This document shows positions 24,101 through 35,820 of a stretch of DNA of 64,000 nt, piece after piece (position 1 is the first letter of the stretch; each line of letters starts with the position of its first letter). The notes under the pieces were generated by a model that was not told where the DNA came from, searched no databases, and saw nothing but the letters and a program-made list of their open reading frames with translations. The position numbers and the translations under genes were made by a program. The stretch comes from Scatophagus argus (taxonomy: Eukaryota; Chordata; Actinopteri; Scatophagidae): positions 7,138,774-7,202,773 of the forward strand of contig NC_058513.1 in NCBI RefSeq assembly GCF_020382885.2. The letters run 5' to 3'.

Positions 24101-25926
24101 GCGATGTGCTCTGTGTTCTCCTGCACCTTGACAATGACTCCTTGCCATTTTCTTAAGACGTCCATTTCTTTATTTTTTTTTCTTTCTCACAAAATACTTT
24201 ATGTTGCTTTTGAGTTAACACAGAAGTTAATTTAAGTCATTTTTTTTTGTTTTTGTTGTTGTGTTTTGGGGCGTTTTTTTTTTCCCTTTTGTTTCTGTTG
24301 TCATTGCTGCCCCTCCCTCCGGCCACCTGTGGCGGTGTTGGTGCTGCCCCGTAGGGTGTCGGAGGCCAGTCCTCTGTCATGGATGACATAGAGGAGTGGC
24401 TGTGTACTGATGTGGTGAGCTCATTGTGATTTTTATTTCTGCCTGTGGTCCTTTCTCCCTTTCTCTTTACGTTTTCGCTCTGTTTTATCCCTTTGCCTAA
24501 TTAAAAAAAACATTTAAAGCTGGAAAGTAACACATTCCTTTCTCATTTCCTCACTTCTCGATCAATCACATATTAATAGTTCACTTAAAGTCATTAAGGG
24601 TGTGTTGTGTGTGCAAGCTAATATGTGCTAACTTAAATAATTTTGTCATGGGTTATTATGCCAAAATTATGAAAAATGAGCATGAGGTTTTGAATGCTAG
24701 TACTATGATCAGGTTGGAGTCTGGACCTGAATCATCACAATGGATTTTCTGGGTTGTGAATCCCTCCTCTCAGCTTTGACAACCAGCGATGAAGTTCATT
24801 TTATTGATATTTTAGTCATAGCTGTCTTCTTGTATGATGTATCCTGACTTTGAGGAATTTGTTTTTGTTGCCTAAACCAAATCTTAACCAAAGCGTGTAA
24901 CTTACCAAATCCTGTTAATCAGTTAAAAGCAAAATATGCTTCAATTGTCGGATGCTGTTTGACAAATTTTGTGTGAATTCGGCTGAAGTGCAAGCTTCAT
25001 CCTTTTTACCTCTCTGCCCTGTGTGTGTGTGTGTGTGTGTATGTGTATAGTTCATACACACACAGACCTGCAGCTCACACAAACAGAGCGGAGGAGTGAG
25101 AGATAGCAGCGTAACCTGGGCGCTATGTTTTTATAATCGTGACTTTGTGCTGTTTTTGGCTGCAGGTTACACACCAAAGCCCACAGGCTGACACCCAGAA
25201 ATGGCCCCAACACAGCAAAATATTTTTAAAAAATTAAGACAGAGGGCATAGTCTCTGTAGATACACACCACCCTTTACCCTGCATGTTATTCTATTAACT
25301 TTTAATGGGATGAAAGAGGAAATCAGTGTGTAATTTTGCAATAAAGCATTGCAAGATTTTATGCTCATTTTACACAAACTGCTGAGATTGGGTTGCATTA
25401 TTAAGTGCTGATGTCCAGATGTTTTGGATGGGAGAACAATTGGTGGATTTATTTTGACATTCAGAAAATTTGTTGATAAAACCTAACTTGGTGAGTGAGT
25501 GTGTGACGGGTGTTGTGGGTGGATTCGTTTTAATGAGCGGTTCTAGGGCACATGCACTTGGTTTGTGATGCTTTGCACTGGATTGAATTTTGCAGCATCA
25601 ATTCCCAGGTGTGACAGTGTTCTCTTTGGTTTTTCAACAGAAAGGAGATGAGGGTGAGGAAGGCGTGACAAGTGAAGGTAGGACAATTTTAAATTTCCTT
25701 TTGTATTTTCCAGCTACATTTAGATCACATATCCTCTCAAATTCACATTCTGCCTTAATTTGATCCAATGCTTTCAGAGTTTGATAAGTTCCTGGAGGAG
25801 AGAGCCAAAGCTGCAGAGATGGTGCCCAGCCTATCGTCACTCCCCAGTGGTGAACCGGGCGCAGCGCAGGGGACCCCAAGCCGCAAAAAGCCAGACAGGC
25901 CGGAGGACGCTTTGCTCGCCATGTAG
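15162..25926 (+). CDS. tom1l2: TOM1L2, VHS-GAT endosomal ubiquitin-sorting adaptor
   Basis: Fifteen exons: 15162-15213, 15634-15718, 16472-16550, 16784-16933, 17885-18019, 18155-18304, 19256-19372, 19542-19675, 19856-19907, 22215-22383, 23148-23277, 23461-23536, 24355-24414, 25641-25677 and 25778-25926. Joined, they give 524 residues (human about 507). The N-terminal VHS domain (about residues 10-150) carries [28 protein letters not shown] and [20 protein letters not shown]. The GAT domain (about 218-305) carries [19 protein letters not shown] and [20 protein letters not shown]; it binds ubiquitin and Tollip. A clathrin-box-like LIDLG lies at about 328-332 and the TOM1-family motif MDDIEEWL at about 452-459. 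The end is [16 protein letters not shown] then [13 protein letters not shown]. The linker exon at 18155-18304 is Pro/Thr-rich and diverged. The intron after 19372 begins with GC instead of GT. The ATG is in strong context (A at -3, G at +4). Confidence 0.96.
18829..19105 (+). repeat. Degenerate interspersed repeat of a teleost-wide family
   Basis: Located in a tom1l2 intron. It starts AGGGCTTTCACTAACAATGA, has the TTATCGATTAATCAG stretch, then TCACAATTTCCCAGAG, GGTCCAAAAGCCAAGGACT and ATGACAAAGAAAAGCAGCAA, and ends with TTTTTGCTTGAG. This order of motifs is that of a very common fish repeat whose complete copies also end in an ATTAATCGATT stretch. The right end is missing here. Confidence 0.6.
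19676..22214 (+). other. Two tom1l2 introns (19676-19855, 19908-22214)
   Basis: A 52-bp coding exon lies at 19856-19907. The longer intron holds frames of up to about 100 residues without splice support or family resemblance. No RNA gene or clear repeat was recognised. Confidence 0.55.
22640..22930 (+). repeat. Interspersed repeat, family B copy 1
   Basis: In a tom1l2 intron. Markers are CTTGGGAAATACACCTGTTT, TTAGCTTAGCATAAAGACTGG, and GTTGAACTATTGCTTTAA near the right end. The family recurs in opposite orientation at 42575-42895. Confidence 0.55.
23020..23056. repeat. A-rich low-complexity tract
   Basis: A run of 16 A, then A-rich sequence with G interruptions, in a tom1l2 intron. It may be the tail of the adjacent repeat. 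Confidence 0.7.
24415..25640 (+). other. tom1l2 intron, no recognised element apart from a microsatellite
   Basis: AT-rich intron of 1.2 kb holding the (GT)n tract at 25020-25046. No exon-like or RNA-like segment was seen. Confidence 0.55.
25020..25046. repeat. (GT)n microsatellite
   Basis: About ten GT units, then one AT interruption; in a tom1l2 intron. Confidence 0.9.
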
Positions 25927-28335
25927 ACCTCTCACCTTTGCCCTTCAAACTCCCAGCCTAAGACCGGACCAGCTGAGCACCATCACCCAAGGACAGACTG
26001 ACCCGACACTAAAATACACTCACTTCTGTTCTGATTCTTCACAACACTAATCAGTTTCGCACTACAGAGATTTGTACAAGCTCTCCTTGTAAAAAAAGGA
26101 ATTATTCACGTTCTCCATTAATTTCTCACAAGAAATGGAAAACCAAACAAATGTCTCCTTATGATAAGGCTATCAGACGATGGATCTCACCCACATGATG
26201 TGTGTGAGGGACTGTGAGGCAGCCTGCTTTTACCTCCTCCGTTATGCTGAAGAATCTCCCTCCAACTGCTGTGGACTGCAAAGCTTCATGTTGCAGCTAA
26301 TCCTAAAAAAAAAAATACCATGTAGAGTTTTGTAACAGAGCTATCCTGCCGTTCTTGTTATTAGAAGGAAATCAGTTCTTCCCCAAGCCCTTAAAGCATG
26401 CTTTAACACCACCAAACTTGGTCATTTAAGTTTTTGCAATTTAAAGAAATTAACCAACAGAAAAGATTAGGATTGTTATTGCAGAAATGCCCATTGTGGG
26501 CAGAAGAGCATACCTGCCAGGATATTGTTTTGGTGTTTATATCAGTCCCTTTGCAAGTCAGTCTGAGTTGAACTGTAAATCTGTAAATGACAAATGTCAA
26601 GTTTATTAGTCGTGTGTATATTTAAGCTACATATATATATGAAAGAGATATTGATTCAGTGTAGATTTTTGAAAAGGGTTTTATCTTCCAGCTGCTCTGA
26701 CGATAGGGATGTACCTCACTGGGGGTTTCTAGCAAGAAAAGGGAATAGATATACATCTGATTATTCAGAAAAACAAAACTCATTTAAAGAGAATAAGAAG
26801 GGAGTTCAGTTTTTGTGACTGGCGTAATTGTGCACCGCACCAACAAATGTGTTCTCAGACCTCCACATGTTGGAGGTTTCTCTTTGACAGATCTAACAGA
26901 ATCCCAGTCAGATCTCCGAGACGGTCTCACTGGTAGCTGAAGAGATTCATGCTGTCATTTGGTGAGTTTTTACTCACCAATTGTAGGTTTTATTTTTAAT
27001 TTCATGTGATCTTGTTTTTTGATTTGATTGTGCCGTGTGATTCCTGTTCTGAAATTGAGTTCAGAGGACCAAATTCGCTCTTTCTTCTGGATGATTGGCT
27101 TGCTCACATGTAGTCCGGTCCTCCGCAATCTGCTGGGATGTAATGAGAATTCGATATCGCACCACAGAAGCTGTTTGCGCGTTATCGCCGTGTGTTTCTC
27201 CATTTATTTCTTTGTGCTGACATCTTAAAAGGCCTGACCTTTCAACGTGACATTTGTTTTCAGAAATGAGTCGGCCGCAGACGTACTGCTGCAAATGAGA
27301 CATTTTACTCTTTTGACAATAACAAATGCAACGTCTTACACAATCACAACAAGCTTAAAACAAGCGCGCACTTCGACAGTCGTATTACCTTTCAACTTGT
27401 ACTGTAAATCACTAAACACTTAACCTGATGTAATTAATTAACTGTTAGGGAAATATTTGAATATAGAAATAATTTATTCAGCACTATTTTTTTTTCGGAA
27501 CAGTATTTTAAATCATTTAATTGTATGAAATGAAAATGGGAAATGAACTATGTTTAGGGACAACTGGTGAAATTGTCATAGTGGTTTGTCCTTTTAGTGT
27601 TAATGGCTTTTGTTTGTGGAGTATAGATTTTCTTTTTATGCATTGCTGCTGGCTAATGTATTCTGTTTGTCATGGTTATCTGGATATTCTCGTCAGCTGA
27701 ACGTCCATACAGTAAAAATATGGACATAGTTTCTAATAACAGACCATCACTGATTCATATCTGTAAGAGAATCACACCAGTTCTCATGAAGGATAGATAT
27801 TTTTAATAGATTCACCCACATTTAATTTTACACATTAACACATGGCAAAAGCAAACAGAATTAACTTGCTTTGGATACATTTGACAAAGCGTCAGTGTTG
27901 CACATTTTGAAAGGGAAAGCTCCTTCTTCTTTTGTTTTTTTTTTGTTAAGTGTTCAACTTGTGTGTGTGTGTGTCAGCTGTTCTGTAACTCAGAAACATT
28001 TTATCGCAGTTTATTGGAGGAGGAGGGACAAAACATGAAGCCTTCAAATGTGTGTTTAATTGAATCCATGTTGTTACTATCCTGTTTGATACCGCCCAGG
28101 ATCAACCTGGTTTATATCGATGTGAGCTCCGTCAGTGATTGTAGAGTCATCTCAGACCTGTGTTTTCAGAAGAACAATACGTTTCTTTGTGCGTCTCCGG
28201 ATGACATGAAAAGAGATTCTGATAAGGGAGACTGTGATGTGTGACTGCTGCTTTCCCACTTTCCTCATCTCTGGTTTTTCTTTGTGTTGTTTGACTTGTG
28301 CATGGACTCTAATAAAACATAAGCGGTGTGTCTGC
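25927..28335 (+). other. Probable tom1l2 3' UTR
   Basis: No coding pattern follows the tom1l2 stop. The first convincing polyadenylation signal on the plus strand is AATAAA at 28311-28316, followed by T/G-rich DNA (28330-28380). This would give a 3' UTR of about 2.4 kb, a plausible length for this gene. Earlier weak signals could shorten it. Transcript evidence is needed to fix the end. Confidence 0.45.
28311..28316 (+). terminator. Candidate polyadenylation signal of tom1l2
   Basis: AATAAA in the context ACTCTAATAAAACAT, with a U-rich stretch 20-60 bp downstream on the transcript strand. The distance from the stop (2.4 kb) makes the assignment tentative. Confidence 0.4.
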
Positions 28336-28380
28336 ATCCTTGTTTTTTTTTTGTCTTTATTATTTGTTTGTTTTTTTTCT

Positions 28381-29779
28381 GCAAAGCTGCCACCAGTCCA
28401 GTCCTCTCTTTGGCATACAGTTCTTTGCCCAGATCTCTCTTCAGATGGTAATAACTGAAGCTGACCTGTAGTAAACCCTTTCCATTTACCTTATGCCCCC
28501 CCTCCTCTCTGGAGGCCCGTGGGCCCCAAACCAGGGGCTTCCCCATTGGTCGTCAGGAATCGCCTCATCCCACAACATGGCCCCTCACATTCTGCCTCAG
28601 TCACTGGAGCGTTTTTCCCGGTCAAAAATAAAGAGGGGTGTGTCTGTCGGACAGTAGACTGGAATGGACCGGCACACAGGAACCCTGTTTGACTCAACGT
28701 GCTGTTTTTAAATGAGCAAACCTACCTCATAATCTCTCTAAAGTCATGTTGTGCACCAAAAGAGCTGGTGGATTACTTTACAAGGTAAACGCTTTATGTT
28801 TTCCAGTTCACCACTGAGGAAAATTTTAATTCAAACCAAATTATCCTTTTTGAGAAATGTCTTGTGTTTATTCAGTATGTATTTTGGAAAAGAAAGAAAT
28901 AAAAATTGGTGTTAGTCAAGGAAAACATGTTTAACGGCAGCTGAGGTACCATAAGCTGCATCTTGTGTAATATTAACATTTGTATAAAAATGTGCAACTT
29001 CAGCTGATACCATAAGGTTTGATAGTGAGGCAGTGATGTAGACGATACATTTAACACCGAACCCTTCGAGTAAGAATAGAGACAAGTCATAATTTGGAAA
29101 ACATCACACTAGCCCTAACTGTGGAGAATTTCCAATGCTAACATCTGTTGCAGAAGGTGGAGCGTATGGAGATGTTCGACTATGGAGAACTGATTCGCTC
29201 AGGGGAAGAAATACTGACTGACGCCCCACTCTGCCGGTGTCTTTGATTCCCCTCTACACAAGCAGTTAGTTAGCACACCCTGCTGGTTGGACTGCAGAAC
29301 CTGATGGCTCTAATGTCAGAGGTCAAACTGAGTGGAAAAGGATCATCCAATCATCAACTTGGAGCATCAATAAAAATGAACTTCTCACCTAATAAAAAGC
29401 ATAAAACTGCAGTCAAAAAAAACCCCACAGGGCTCTCCACTTCTGGATTAACCAGCTCCCAGAGGAGAGAGGACATGCTGCCCAGAGCTGTGGTGCATTG
29501 TAGTTGCATTGCATGTTATGCTAAAACAGTGCAGTGGATCTGCTTTGCAAAACAGAACTTGGTCATATAACAACTCACTACTGTCAATTGATATAAAAAT
29601 TATATTTATATAATTATATATAAAAATTATTGTTGTAATTTGAGGGAATATTTACACATGTAAACAGCTGCGGTCAGAACACATTAGATTTTATCTACTG
29701 TAAGGAAATACAAGAGCATGTTTTTGTATTTGTTGTTTATTCTTTGCTCCGTTTACTGTACATCTAGTATACTGTATAT
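28381..29779. other. Intergenic stretch, no recognised gene
   Basis: The frames at 28491-28697 and 29304-29570 have no family resemblance. The sequence at 29595-29635 is a simple AT-rich run. Confidence 0.5.
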
Positions 29780-30222
29780 CAGTGGTGGAAAGTAAGGAAG
29801 TTCGTTTCCTCAAGCACTACATATTAGTACAGTTTTGAGGTACTTACACTTTATTTCAGTATTTATTTTCTTTTTACTTCACTACATTTATTTGACAACT
29901 TCAGTCACCTGCTATTTTGCCGATTCAGTTCAATGATTCAAAGTGTAATATGATGTATTGTTATATTATTAATCAAATTTCATGGGCAAATTCACAAGCT
30001 ATCCAACAGTATATAAAGTAACCAACACCTTTACTGACTATAACATTCAAGTAGTGTACACAATAATGCATCAACAATGATAACAATGTAATGATGCTAA
30101 CAATAATGTGATATATTGTTTTAAAATCAGCCATTCTGCATGATTAGTTATTTTGCTTACTTTACAGAGCACTTTTACGCTGTTACTTCAGGAAAAAGAC
30201 TGTGGTACTTTTTCCACCACTG
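29780..30222. mobile_element. Non-autonomous DNA transposon-like element with terminal inverted repeats
   Basis: The left end CAGTGGTGGAAAGTAA and the right end TACTTTTTCCACCACTG are inverted copies. Inside are motifs of a very common teleost repeat: GTACAGTTTTGAGGTACTT, TTTTTACTTCACTACATTTA and TTTGACAACTTCAGT. The length is about 443 bp and there is no coding capacity. I see no clear flanking target duplication, so the superfamily is left open. A decayed related segment lies at 39485-40310. Confidence 0.65.
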
Positions 30223-33200
30223 TCATTTTGAAGATTGAAATATTTTATTGGGACTTTGTCAATTTTGTTCAGTGTGGCAATACTTCAGCTGATTTTATTC
30301 CGGTTTCAGCTACAGCTGATATCAAACTGTCAAGGGTCAAAGGGTCAAACTGTGACCCTCTGGTATAAGAAATGCTTAATACTTTTCCTGACATGTTACC
30401 ACAGGTGAAGCGTTTATCAAAGGAGATCTGACAACTCCAAACAGATTTCTGAGTTGTATTTTCATTTGAATGTCAAGCCCTTTCCTTTATTAAATTGCCT
30501 ATTTTCCATTTTCTTATTTTCTTTCTAGAAAAAAAACCCTTCTGGTCACCTCCAGTCAACCACTTCTGTTGTACTCCTAGCAGGGACAGTCGAAATGTAA
30601 ACATGTCTCCCAACCGCCATTGATTGACATGCTGTGTTGATTTTCTCATTACTAACACACAGACTTAAAGCCATGTAAAAATAATAGCATATTCTAACCT
30701 TAAAGTGCATACTGGCCATACCTGTGGCAGCTCTGCATGTGCAATAAAATGGCAAAGGGCAGAGGTGTGTGTGTGAGTGTGTGTGTGTCCTCAGGCTATT
30801 TTCACTGATCTTCATTAGCTTGTAGCTCGTACAGACATCAGTATCTTTTCCACTGAAGACATGGTCCCCTGTGAGAGGAAAACACTGCACTCGTATTTAT
30901 CTTTGTCCCCATACTCCTCACCACAGCCTCGGTGAAATCCAATCGCTAAACAAGCACTCAGGATTAAATGACCTATTTGTGTTTATGATTTAATTTATAT
31001 TAACGTTGCAGATCAGTGGTTTCCCAATTTCTTCTGCCTGCTAACCTGCTGTTTCTTGCCCCTGAGCTGCTCATTTTACCTGGCAGTATGCACATAATAA
31101 AGTCACATATAAATTCCCACACTCTTACAAATGAGAAATAGCACCAAGTAATTATAAACAACCAGCTCAAGAGATTCAAAAGATTAACTAGGAATGGATC
31201 AAAAAGGGTGCATTTAGAGTAGTTACTTAATAGAGGCCACTCCCTGGGACACCATGCCAGTAGCTACAGCTTCATATATTCACTGACAGCATAATATGTG
31301 CACTGACTTTTCAGGCCTTACTGGTGCTTTGCTTTCTCTTTAGCTGCCTCAGAAGACCCCCGTAGCCTCGGAGCACTTTATGCTAAGTTAATTTACCCAA
31401 ATATATCCGCGGCGTCATGGCAGCAGCAGCCCCTGCTATTCAACATCAACAACTTTGTTAATGGAAACTTGCTGATCCATAAACGTTTGTGCCGCCACAG
31501 ACGTTCGCTGGGGGGCAGTTCACATATGAATGTTAAAAACCCACAGATCGATGAGGGGCATTTGCAAAAGGAGGCACAAGGTGTGTTATAATTGTATCAT
31601 AGTGTGTGTGTGCGTGTGTGTGTTTGTTGGGGGAGGTGCTGCTGTTAAGGCTTACACAGGGGCCTCCGTATTTAAATAGGGTCACATCTCGGCCTCACCT
31701 TGCAAGTGTTATGCTATATTAAATGCCACTCATGTTAAGTGTGTTGAAACCCTCCTCTCATGACATAATATAAAGGTTAAATTGAAAAATGTCCCTTCAA
31801 CAATACAGGAACACACCATGATTGATCTCCCTTGTACAGGCAAGAAATGTTAGCCAGACCTCTGTTTCATTAGGCCTCTTTTAAGTGTGTGGATACAATA
31901 TGTTATAATGAGGAGTGGCTGGATTAGAATTTAAGTGTCAGTCAATCAGGATTTCAAAAGGTCAATGAAAAAATTTGCAAAATGTGGGCAGAAGGTAAAT
32001 CTGAGTGATTCAGTCAGAACAGGCCCAGACTTCTTGTAGTAGGGAAAATACAAATCAGATCTACACTACATGCTAATTCTAACCAATTTCTGTATGGGTT
32101 CACAATTGGAAGGTGACCACATGAAATATATTCAAACTAAGCAGTATGTATACTAATTACAACAGATTTTTTATTGTGCTGTTGAAAGATACTATTCTCC
32201 CACAATGCAAAGTACAATGAAAATGAAGGAGTATATAATATAATATAATAAATGGTGAGTGGTTCTGAAAAATCATAGAAAACCAATCTTAAAGAAGACA
32301 TTAATTGTGCTGCAAGTCTATGCTCCATGAATATATGCAGTATTTACTATATAATCATCATTATACTGTTATCTGGTAGATGACAGGAAATGGCGCAACA
32401 CGTGCGCTGTGCAAAGGAAAAGTATGACTTTAAATTGACACTGCCAATTAAACATATCACTGAGCAAAACATTTGTACCAAAATTCAACGGCTAATTTTT
32501 GTTTTCTGAGGTGATCCTGCTCCCATCCACAGCTAGTTTTTATTATTGTCATCTATGAACAGCTGCTACATGGCATTGTAGGAGAATTGTACAGTTTCCT
32601 TTTAGTATGAAAATGGATGGATAGTATGAATTTTATTCAGTATGTTAACTGCTTAAACTGTACACTTTCGTGGTTTGTATGTTGTGCATACTGCAAGGAA
32701 TTAGTGTTATGGGTCTGGGACACGCAGACAGTGAAGCAGTATTCACAGGACCCCGAAACTCCCCCATCATTAATTTTAATACATCTGTGTTGTTCCTACC
32801 GTGACCTGTCATAATGTCCTTGGTGGAAAAAGGTCTGTTGAAAGGGGTGGAACAAACGCCATAAACATTATAAGTTTGAACTGATTTGATGATTTTTCAA
32901 CTGAAAAATAGAAGTATGTCAAGCTAAACTGAAGCAGATAATCAGCTTTTTTCCTGCTGACATTGTTTACAATTTTCCAAAAAGTTCAAATGTCACTTCC
33001 CTTCACTGTGAAACATGTTTTCTTTATTGTTACTTCACTTGGATGTTTGAGTTTCACTGTACAGAATGATGTAAGTGCAGAGTTTGACATCAGAAAGTTG
33101 TCTACAGTGTAATTTCTCCACACTCACTCATATGAATGTAATGATTTTATGGTTTGAAATCCAACGGTGGTTCAATATGTGACTCTGTGGACACTTGAAA

Positions 33201-33997
33201 CCTCCAGCACACAAACGTGCACTGAAAACAGATTTTTCTGTCAAGTTTGTTGTCAGCAGTTAAACTTTTGAAATGAAAATATTTGCATATTCCTAAATTC
33301 TGGTTTTTCCAATAAGAGAGAAGAACTATGTCATCTCAGACTGAATTTTAATGGCTTAATTAGATTTTTCTTTGTGCCAGACATATATCAGACAAAAAAG
33401 AGCATTTTTATATGTCTTTAGTGGATGTGTACAAGGTTTTGACCACTTTATATTTGCCCTGACACTCACTAAAATAAGGTAGGAGAAATAAAATGACCAA
33501 ATCTACAATTACTCAGAAATCAATCTGAGGAATGACATTAATCATAATTAGGTTTAACTGATTGTAATGTCTGCTTAAAAGAAATGACAGGCGACAAGGA
33601 AGAGCCACAATATTCTGAATAAATGCAATTTGTTTTACCTAATCTGGGATTTAAAACACGACATAGCTCCTGTGTATACACATACAGAGAACACTGTAAA
33701 CCTATGTCAGCACTTACACTGCACACACTGTATAACGACAATATGAATGTGTCATTGTTCACATTTTATGTTTTGGATGACTTCTTAGACAGCAGGATGC
33801 TCTCTTTTAAGGGATTCTTCTCCATCAAAAATCTGTCATATAATACTGTACCTTGTTACTCTTATCCTCATTTACACTTTCAAGTCAGTGAAGTTCCTCT
33901 TGTGGAGTTTCTCCTCTGTCTTTTGATGTCCTCAGTACTTCCCAGTTTTGGACAGGGATGACCGTGAAGGAACAAGTTCAGTCCCTGCTTGCTCCTC
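30223..33997. other. Intergenic stretch downstream of foxl3
   Basis: It contains short GT microsatellites (about 30762-30788 and 31594-31623) and AT-rich DNA. The stretch 31325-31740 is of higher complexity and is listed as a candidate regulatory element. The foxl3 3' UTR lies in the part nearest 33,997 on the minus strand; its end is not clear. Confidence 0.45.
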
Positions 33998-35820
33998 TTA
34001 CAGAGTCCAGAAGTGCAGGTTCAGATGTTGGGGCTCCAGAATATGTATGGGTGGCCCAGTGGACCCAATGTGCACAGAGCCATGGGATGATCTGAGGCCA
34101 GGCGGGGGCGGATCTGGGGTGGACAGGATGTAGTCAATGCTAAACTTGATCTCAGACTCCGGTTTCCCCTGCTGGGTGGGGCTCGGGATGAGGTGGTTTT
34201 GTTGGGGGGCCAGCCTCGGCCTTTCAGGGTTCAAAGGGCAGAGGGTGGAGTCGGGTTCAGGGTGGCGAGCTGCAGGCACGTGCTGATTACTGTGGCCCTC
34301 CAAAGAGTGGAAGGGGGTTTCTCCTGAGTCACGGAAGCCAATTTTCAGGTTCCTCCTACGCCTGCGACGCCGAAAGTTACCGTTTTCAAACAGGTCGAGC
34401 ATGGATTCACAGCCGGTGGCAAAAGTCCAATAGTTTCCCTTTCCCTTCTCATTGCCCTCTGTTCGGGGAACCTGTGGGAAATATGACAAATACTTCATAA
34501 TGAAAATATGACTCAAACAATGATAATTAGAGGAAGATTTTTTTTCTACTAAGAAGATAAAAGGGGGCATAATAAAAATCAAGAATAAAACCAAAGAGTT
34601 AAATTCCCTTACACAGGCAGAAAAGCACATAATGTATGATTAATCTGACATGATGTGCTGTAGTGTACCTTGATGAAGCAGCTGTTGAGAGACAGGTTGT
34701 GTCTGATGGAGTTCTGCCAGGCTCTCTGGTTGGAGCGGTAGTATGGAAATCTCTTCATGATGAACTCGTAGATGCCCGACAGAGTGACCCGCTGCTCGGG
34801 GCTCTGCTGGATGGCCATGGCTATCAAAGCTATGTAGCTGACACACAGACACATGCTTCAGTCAGGTGACACAATGTGGAAAAAAGAGAGTATGATGATA
34901 TATGATAAAACCTGAAGGCTCCTAACTGTGTATGTGCGTAAATGGAAACCATTCCAAATCTACCAGTTATTTTCCTTGTATATTTTGTCTATCTCTGATT
35001 TTATTAAAGCCCAGCACAGAAAAGTAATGAAGTGGTAACTCTTTCCATCTTTCTACTACAGCAAGCTAAACTTCACAATTTGATGATGATTAGAAATATA
35101 AAAATGACCACATATTGTTATTGCAGCAACTTAAAAAAATTTATGTTGTATATTTTTTGAAAAAAGACAGAGACAGATGAAGACATGTAGTTTGATATGT
35201 TACATAGTGATGTTACAGTACATCAGACCTGTTATGGACAAACTCTTCAATAATGTTTTTACAGCTGTGGTCTCCGAATCTGAAGAGACGTTAACATGTC
35301 ATGTTTTAGCAAAGACCTTTGTCATCAGTTCAGCATGATGTTTATAAGAAATTCAGATCAAATTAAGGAAGTGTCAAACTAAAACAGTGTTTAGTACATT
35401 TTTTGACCTGCTAAAGACAATCAAGCAGAACATTAGAATTAACGTAAGTACAGAAGGAACGAAAAGTTTTGAATATCATTTTTATTTTAAACTAGGTATG
35501 TGTATACATCATCTTATACTAATACTACTGTGACAAAAGGTCTATGAAATAATAATAATAATAAGAAGAAGAAGAAGAAGAAGAAGAAAATGATGCAGTT
35601 AAAAAAATCTCTGTTAAAGTTAATTTATCACTTTGGAAAAGAAAAATAAAAGTTTGGAAATTATATACATAAAAGTATGTGACACACTGGTAGATGGAGG
35701 AAATTGCCCATACCTGTATGCCGGTCTACACATTTTCTTCTCTTCGTCTGTGCTAGAGGAAGGGTATCCGTCTCCATCGTAGTTAAAGCAGTTGAAGGGG
35801 TAGTGAGAATTATCAAACAT
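33998..35820 (-). CDS. foxl3: Foxl3, forkhead transcription factor
   Basis: Three exons on the minus strand: 35714-35820, 34669-34837 and 33998-34471. Joined, they give 249 residues, with GT/AG junctions and matching phases (2, then 0). The forkhead domain spans about residues 32-130: [20 protein letters not shown], then [18 protein letters not shown], the recognition helix [19 protein letters not shown], and GKGNYWTF. A run of seven arginines (126-132) after FENGNF is a probable nuclear signal. Two introns cut the forkhead region, unlike the usually intronless foxl2. In medaka, foxl3 acts in germ cells to suppress sperm fate in females; that role is inferred here by family. The C-terminal third is Pro-rich with no known domain. 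The assignment over FOXL1, FOXL2 or FOXS1 rests on the [16 protein letters not shown] wing and the intron positions. Confidence 0.88.
35548..35590. repeat. (AAT)n(AAG)n microsatellite
   Basis: ATAATAATAATA passes directly into about ten AAG units, in the first intron of foxl3. Confidence 0.9.

Noticed and set aside
33998-35820. Assignment of the forkhead gene as foxl2 or foxl1
   Set aside because: FOXL2 has a differently shaped wing (DPACEDMFEKGNY) and is normally intronless in its coding region; FOXL1 lacks the insertion and has a DP pair. The intron positions and N-terminus fit foxl3.
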